Below, piece by piece: positions 55,894 to 59,150 of a stretch of 59,150 nt of DNA (its first letter is position 1; every line of letters begins with the position of its first letter). The notes beneath the pieces are model-generated. The model was not told where the DNA came from. It made no database searches and saw only the letters and a program-made list of their open reading frames with translations. Origin of the DNA: a virus; IMG/VR virus record IMGVR_UViG_3300041409_000237, positions 1 through 59,150 of that record, one strand, 5' to 3'. A program made the translations under genes and the position numbers.

Positions 55894-56009
55894 TACTCGC
55901 TCATGGCCTTGCCGCAACGATAGCAGCGGCTTCCAAGCGGAAAGGTGTCGTGGCCTGCAACCCGGCACGCAAGCCAGGGGAGCGCCGCATATCGCAACCA
56001 GCGTAGCAT
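55893..56009 (-). CDS. Small zinc-knuckle-like protein (38 aa)
   Basis: MLRWLRYAALPWLACRVAGH then RCYRCGKAMSE, a layout recalled from small phage proteins with a Cys knuckle. First gene of the micro-gene cluster. Confidence 0.5.
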   Translation of the reverse strand: MLRWLRYAALPWLACRVAGHDTFPLGSRCYRCGKAMSE

Positions 56010-56350
56010 CGTGGGCTCCTGTGGGGAATGAATCGACGCGGGCCGAGCTTGATACCGGCTGCCCTGGGCAAACGATCACTGGCAAACGGAGGGCGCCCCA
56101 GCGCGTTCCGAAGCCTCCCGCTGCATTATGGGCCAACACCGCTGGGGTTGTTGGTGCGCGTGTCCATCCACGCCGCCGCGTCGAACTCTGTGTTTGAATC
56201 AGGCCCCGTGTTCCGGCGAGGGGACAACGGAGGTGGGTTGATGTTGACCGGAGGGGCCTGAAGGGTTTCGACGCGGCTTGATCCGCGAATTTCGGTCGCC
56301 CTACTTTACCGGCCGCCGAAGCACCGGGCTTTCTCGGGCCGCGTCGAATT
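56010..56350. other. Gene-poor stretch
   Basis: Between tRNA-Gly and the micro-gene cluster. A minus-strand frame (through NTEFDAAAWMDTRTN) and a plus-strand frame (56028-56261) are open but lack a start or any protein-like character. Promoters for the packaging transcript may lie here; none is clear. Confidence 0.4.
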
Positions 56351-56425
56351 TGGAGCTGGCCGTGGGACTCGAACCCACCTAGTACAGCTTGGAAGGCTGA
56401 CGCTCTCCCCGAGAGCTAGACCAGC
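56351..56425 (-). tRNA. tRNA-Gly (anticodon TCC)
   Basis: A 75-nt cloverleaf on the minus strand: acceptor GCTGGTC / GGCCAGC, D-arm GCTC..GAGC, anticodon loop CTTCCAA (anticodon TCC), T-arm GTGGG-TTCGAGT-CCCAC, discriminator T and encoded CCA. The anticodon stem has one mismatch at its outer pair, otherwise complete. Transcribed with the late genes. Confidence 0.85.
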
Positions 56426-56442
56426 GATAGGCTTGAATCAAA

Positions 56443-56471
56443 ACCCCGGCCGAGAGCTTCCTCGGGCCGGG
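56443..56471 (-). terminator. Terminator at the end of the early/replication operon
   Basis: CCCCGGCC / GGCCGGGG stem with an inner GAG/CTC extension, then TTTTGATT on the minus strand. It lies just after the gene at 56488 and before tRNA-Gly. Confidence 0.75.
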
Positions 56472-56487
56472 GCATAAGTCGGAATGC

Positions 56488-57054
56488 TCAAGTTCTGCCA
56501 TTTCGCGAACCTTGTGTCAAGCCCCATAGAACCGATAGGCTCCCAAGACCACGAACAAGGTTATTGAGGCCCACCTGCCCTTCCGGTGCAAGGTCGTCCT
56601 CACAGGTGCGCCGAACGGCATTCTCCGCCAGCATTCCAAAGGAAATGAGCACGCCGTGCGACTCCAGCATCGCCGTGGTCAGCTCGCGAGCTCGTGCGAT
56701 TTCCTTGCGGCCCTCGTCGCTATCAGGATCAGCTGGCTCTGACTTCGGACCTGAGAACATTGCAAGGGCCTTCGGGCTCGGCTTTGGAAGTCCCGTGGCT
56801 TGTCGCCATGCATCGACGAGCCGACGCCAACGCTTGCCGGCCTCGAACTCGTCTGCTGAGATTTTCCCCTGAAGGAACAGACGCCCGATCTCCCACCCCC
56901 ATGCTTCGTCATGCATGTTCGCTAGCGCGGCATCCCGAAGGCGCCTGACCTCGGCTGGCGAACACGGCTTCACCGCATCCGCGACGGCCCGTGATGGGCG
57001 ACCGCTGGGCTCGCGAATGACGAACAGTTCCTTGCGCTCTTTGGCCTTCGCCAT
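56488..57054 (-). CDS. Hypothetical protein (188 aa)
   Basis: MAKAKERKELFVIREPSGRP opening (REPSGRPSR), then helical regions with WRRLVDAWRQATGLP and ENAVRRTCEDD. Last gene of the early operon, a place where late regulators can sit, but no regulator motif is visible. Confidence 0.65.
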   Translation of the reverse strand: MAKAKERKELFVIREPSGRPSRAVADAVKPCSPAEVRRLRDAALANMHDEAWGWEIGRLFLQGKISADEFEAGKRWRRLVDAWRQATGLPKPSPKALAMFSGPKSEPADPDSDEGRKEIARARELTTAMLESHGVLISFGMLAENAVRRTCEDDLAPEGQVGLNNLVRGLGSLSVLWGLTQGSRNGRT

Positions 57055-57057
57055 CAA

Positions 57058-57132
57058 TCATTCTCCATGCTTACGGCCATTGGGCTCACGGCGCATGAGA
57101 GCCAGGCGCTCGGGATCTCGGATGAAGCTCAC
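57058..57132 (-). CDS. Micro-protein (24 aa, GTG start)
   Basis: MSFIRDPERLALMRREPNGR and KHGE. GTGA overlap upstream and three bases before the next start. It shares the REPNGR/REPSGR motif with the next gene. Low-to-moderate support. Confidence 0.4.
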   Translation of the reverse strand: MSFIRDPERLALMRREPNGRKHGE

Positions 57133-57398
57133 GGCGCAGGATCAAACTTAAGGGCCGCAACGCGCTTGATCTGCTTCTGCAAGGAGGCGACCTTGGCGTC
57201 CCGCAACTTTTCAGCACGGGCAACGGCCTCTTCACGACTTGCGAAGGCGTCCCGGCCCATCAGGTATTGGGCGTGAACCCACGGGCCAATCGAGCTATGG
57301 TAGACGTACTTCGGATCGCGACCGGGCTCGACTTCCAACTGCTTGACGCCATCGGTCAGCGCGTATTTGGCAACCCAAACCTTGATTGTCTTGGTCAT
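57129..57398 (-). CDS. Hypothetical protein (89 aa)
   Basis: MTKTIKVWVAKYALTDGVKQ, a beta N-terminal half and a helical basic end, of a type found in phages that modulate or bind nucleic acids without known role. AGGGAAG ribosome-binding site about 8 bases upstream of the chosen ATG. Confidence 0.6.
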   Translation of the reverse strand: MTKTIKVWVAKYALTDGVKQLEVEPGRDPKYVYHSSIGPWVHAQYLMGRDAFASREEAVARAEKLRDAKVASLQKQIKRVAALKFDPAP

Positions 57399-57434
57399 TC
57401 GCATCTTCCCTCGTTTCGGGGTCTCGGATGAAGT

Positions 57435-57680
57435 TCATGAAGTGGGCTCTGTGGTTTTGAGAGACCGGATTGCCTTAGCCATGAAGGTGTACGCCTCCGC
57501 TTCCCGAGCCGCCTCTTCCAGCGCGGCGTTGCGGGCGTCAGTCTCGGCAGCGCGGATGGCGGTGGCCGCCTGTGCCACGCACTTACGGCACGCCTCGCTC
57601 TCGGCCGCGAAGTTCTCTCCTATGATGTGCCGAGCCATCCAGTTTGCCAGCAGGCCTGCTCGTTCTTCCGCAGTAAGCAT
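57435..57680 (-). CDS. Hypothetical helical protein (81 aa)
   Basis: MLTAEERAGLLANWMARHII with ACRKCVAQAATAI and a long Ala/Glu helix. The start is in TGATG overlap with the HNH stop, which suggests the HNH gene was inserted cleanly between coupled genes or coupled afterwards. Confidence 0.6.
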   Translation of the reverse strand: MLTAEERAGLLANWMARHIIGENFAAESEACRKCVAQAATAIRAAETDARNAALEEAAREAEAYTFMAKAIRSLKTTEPTS

Positions 57681-58162
57681 CAACGCTCTCCATCCGATGC
57701 GAACTCACCGGAGCGCTCATGCGCCGCGACGACATAAGCAGCGTGGGCTCCCTCGGGAGTGTCAAAGTATCCGAGGCTCTTCATCCTTCCGTTCAAGCTG
57801 ATGCGAGCTTCGAAACGTCCGCTAGGCCTCGCAGACACGCCTTTTTGGTGTTTCTGGTCTCGGCGTTTTCTCGCGTTCGCCATATTCTGGGCGTGAGTAG
57901 CGAGACGAAGATTGGCGATGCGATTGTCTCCCGGATCGCCGTTCATGTGGTCTAGCCTCATCTCGGGCCAAGTGCCGTAGACGTACAGCCACGCAAGCCG
58001 GTGGGCGTAGTAGTTCTTGCCGCCGGTACGGATCACAACGTACCCCTCTCGATTTGTACCAGCGACCGAACCGGCAACGTGCTTTTGGCGCTGAATGCGC
58101 CAGCGAAACACGCCCGTAAGGGCATCATATTCCAGCAGTTCCCGCAGCCGTTCCGGTGTCAT
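57680..58162 (-). CDS. HNH homing endonuclease with AP2-type domain
   Basis: A 160-residue protein: LLEYDALTGVFRWRIQ header, AHRLAWLYVYGTWPEMRLDH, DNRIANLRLATHAQNMANAR, then QKGVSARPSGRFEARISLNG (AP2-like). It belongs to the same family as the genes at 6846 and 32946. Lies in the replication operon in the same direction. Confidence 0.9.
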   Translation of the reverse strand: MTPERLRELLEYDALTGVFRWRIQRQKHVAGSVAGTNREGYVVIRTGGKNYYAHRLAWLYVYGTWPEMRLDHMNGDPGDNRIANLRLATHAQNMANARKRRDQKHQKGVSARPSGRFEARISLNGRMKSLGYFDTPEGAHAAYVVAAHERSGEFASDGER

Positions 58163-58166
58163 CTGT

Positions 58167-58244
58167 TCATCCCCAAATCTGTGCCGGCGCCTTGGTGGCG
58201 TAGAGAAGAGCGAAGAGAGCGAAGGTGAGGAGTGCCGCTTTCAT
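58167..58244 (-). CDS. Small exported or membrane peptide (25 aa)
   Basis: MKAALLTFALFALLYATKAP and AQIWG, signal-peptide-like. ATGA overlap with the upstream gene, 4 bases before the HNH start. Confidence 0.5.
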   Translation of the reverse strand: MKAALLTFALFALLYATKAPAQIWG

Positions 58245-58855
58245 GCGGCCTTGCCCTGGGCCATCGCGCGGATGACCTCAGCAGCAGCCGCAGCGACGTC
58301 CGGGTTCGGCGCGGGCAGCTCGGGCGCCGGCTGGGCTGCTAAGATCCGCTGCATGAGCACGCGCTGGCCCCTCGCAATCTTCGTGATCTCCTCGGCTGCT
58401 TGCCGGATCACGCCAGGGTCAGGAGCAAAGCCTCGGGTCTCCCCAAGCTGGCCCCGGAACCATCGGCGCTTTGCCTCGGCGACTGCCAACGCCGGAACAT
58501 CAGCCAATGCCTCGATCCAGATGTTCGCCTTGATCGCGATCTGCGTCTCGTTCGCGTTGCCGTGAGCGTAGTAGGTCAGGATTTCCGTCACGGTTTGCAG
58601 CGTGGTCGCTTCCGGCCCTGGAATGCTCATCCGGTCGAGCTGGGCGATGCGGCCCTCAATGGCTCTGCGCTGCGCTCCAGTCGGCATCGACGACGCCGGG
58701 ATCGTCGGGACGCGGCTCCATGTCGGCTCCCCGTCCAGACCCGTTGAGACCGCGCGCTGTAGCGACCCGAGCCACACCGGCAGCAACAGCATCGAACCCG
58801 GATCGGCGGGGTTGATGGCCGGAAGGCTGGAATCGGTTTTGGTGATGTCGCGCAT
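58241..58855 (-). CDS. Possible helicase loader / replication protein (204 aa)
   Basis: MRDITKTDSSLPAINPADPG start with GGAG 6 bases upstream; helical C-terminal part (QIAIKANIWIEALADVPALA, AEAKRRWFRGQLGETRGFAP) resembling phage replication accessory proteins that follow O-like genes (P-like position). It overlaps the O-like gene by about 200 bases in another frame, an unusually long overlap. Confidence 0.6.
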   Translation of the reverse strand: MRDITKTDSSLPAINPADPGSMLLLPVWLGSLQRAVSTGLDGEPTWSRVPTIPASSMPTGAQRRAIEGRIAQLDRMSIPGPEATTLQTVTEILTYYAHGNANETQIAIKANIWIEALADVPALAVAEAKRRWFRGQLGETRGFAPDPGVIRQAAEEITKIARGQRVLMQRILAAQPAPELPAPNPDVAAAAAEVIRAMAQGKAA

Positions 58856-59150
58856 GGGGTTCTCCGGGGACAAGGGCCAGCTGTCGGCTGTCGCTCGGCG
58901 GTCCAGTGGTCTTCAGGTAGGGCGACCGCAACCAGGTCCGCAGCGCAGCGTGCCAATCCTTGAACATCGATCCCTTGGCCGTGTGGTGGTCACGCCAATG
59001 GGCGATAATCGCCGATCGCTGTTCGGCCGTGTGGATGCCCTGCTCGGCAAAACAGTCGAGGTCGGTCTTGTTCGGCTCAAAATCATCGGGAAACGAGGTC
59101 GCGCGCTTCGCGCCCTTTTGTGTCGTTTGGGGGGTAAGGGGGGGTGTTTG
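58656..59150 (-). CDS. O-like replication protein, C-terminal part (from 227 via the window junction)
   Basis: Open to the window edge. FPDDFEPNKTDLDCFAEQGI, then FKDWHAALRTWLRSP, is the C-terminal domain typical of phage O/DnaT-like initiators (DW.A..R.WLR). The upstream part with a start codon is at 1-227. The part after about 58900 is not protein-like and overlaps the next gene, so the true end may be earlier or a small frameshift may exist here as well. Confidence 0.7.
   Translation of the reverse strand, partial: QTPPLTPQTTQKGAKRATSFPDDFEPNKTDLDCFAEQGIHTAEQRSAIIAHWRDHHTAKGSMFKDWHAALRTWLRSPYLKTTGPPSDSRQLALVPGEPHARHHQNRFQPSGHQPRRSGFDAVAAGVARVATARGLNGSGRGADMEPRPDDPGVVDADWSAAQSH
59129..59150 (+). 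repeat. G-runs at the contig junction (possible G-quadruplex)
   Basis: Plus strand has G6 (59129-59134), TAA, G7 (59138-59144), TGTTTG, then G7 at window positions 1-7 if joined, with another G4 at 52-55. Runs of this length cause indels in sequencing and could form a quadruplex next to the iterons. Confidence 0.6.

Noticed and set aside
56028-56261. 77-codon plus-strand frame beside tRNA-Gly
   Set aside because: No ribosome-binding site, composition typical of random GC-rich sequence, opposite to the surrounding operon.

Overview
The window reads as a complete or nearly complete genome of a temperate, podovirus-type phage that infects a high-GC alphaproteobacterium, probably of the Hyphomicrobiales. 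Supporting signs are the P22-like portal and tail-hub proteins with no long-tail genes, a GapR-like (DUF2312) gene, a DUF1643 gene, an S24-type repressor, dense overlaps of the ATGA, GTGA and TGATG kind, and an attP built from a tRNA-Thr(GGT) 3' half. The two window ends appear to join. A lambda-O-like replication gene starts at 227 on the minus strand and resumes at 59150, one base out of frame inside a run of G. The sequence is therefore best read as a circle.

Layout on the circle. A minus-strand early operon starts at a promoter/operator near 4.97 kb: Cro, a small membrane protein, GapR-like, DUF551, several small proteins, a lipoprotein, an isolated DnaA DNA-binding domain, a VRR-NUC nuclease and a DNA methyltransferase. 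It runs through position 1 into the replication genes (O-like protein, possible helicase loader) and on to 56.5 kb, ending at a terminator followed by tRNA-Gly. A cluster of micro-genes follows, then terminase, portal, head, tail and ejection genes (56 to 26.5 kb, all minus) and a lysis region (26.2 to 23.7 kb). On the plus strand the S24 repressor (5.0 kb) is followed by a second promoter carrying the same 18-bp operator. That promoter reads into a small-gene, recombination and HNH module (5.9 to 12.3 kb), an overlapping excisionase/integrase pair, attP (13.6 kb), a HerA-like ATPase and small accessory genes up to 20.5 kb. Interspersed accessory blocks include a minus-strand small-gene set at 16.5-18.1 kb, a fucosyltransferase-like gene at 22.2 kb and plus-strand morons at 28.2 and 51.1 kb.

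The main findings are as follows. (1) The major capsid gene is split by a 779-nt group I intron with recognisable P, Q, R and S core elements, P1 and P10. It carries an HNH endonuclease gene on the opposite strand, and conceptual splicing restores a 332-residue capsid protein. (2) There are at least eight HNH-type genes plus one GIY-YIG-type gene. (3) Five GTCCC iterons at exact 10-bp spacing lie inside the O-like gene next to long G-runs at the contig junction, a candidate origin. (4) A stub of a second, different terminase large subunit and a small-terminase remnant suggest replacement of the packaging module. (5) Several short genes were recovered by reading the sequence, including a 128-residue gene that apparently starts at CTG.

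No CRISPR array, insertion sequence, rRNA or diversity-generating retroelement was found. All functions are inferred from motif recognition by eye; no database search was possible.
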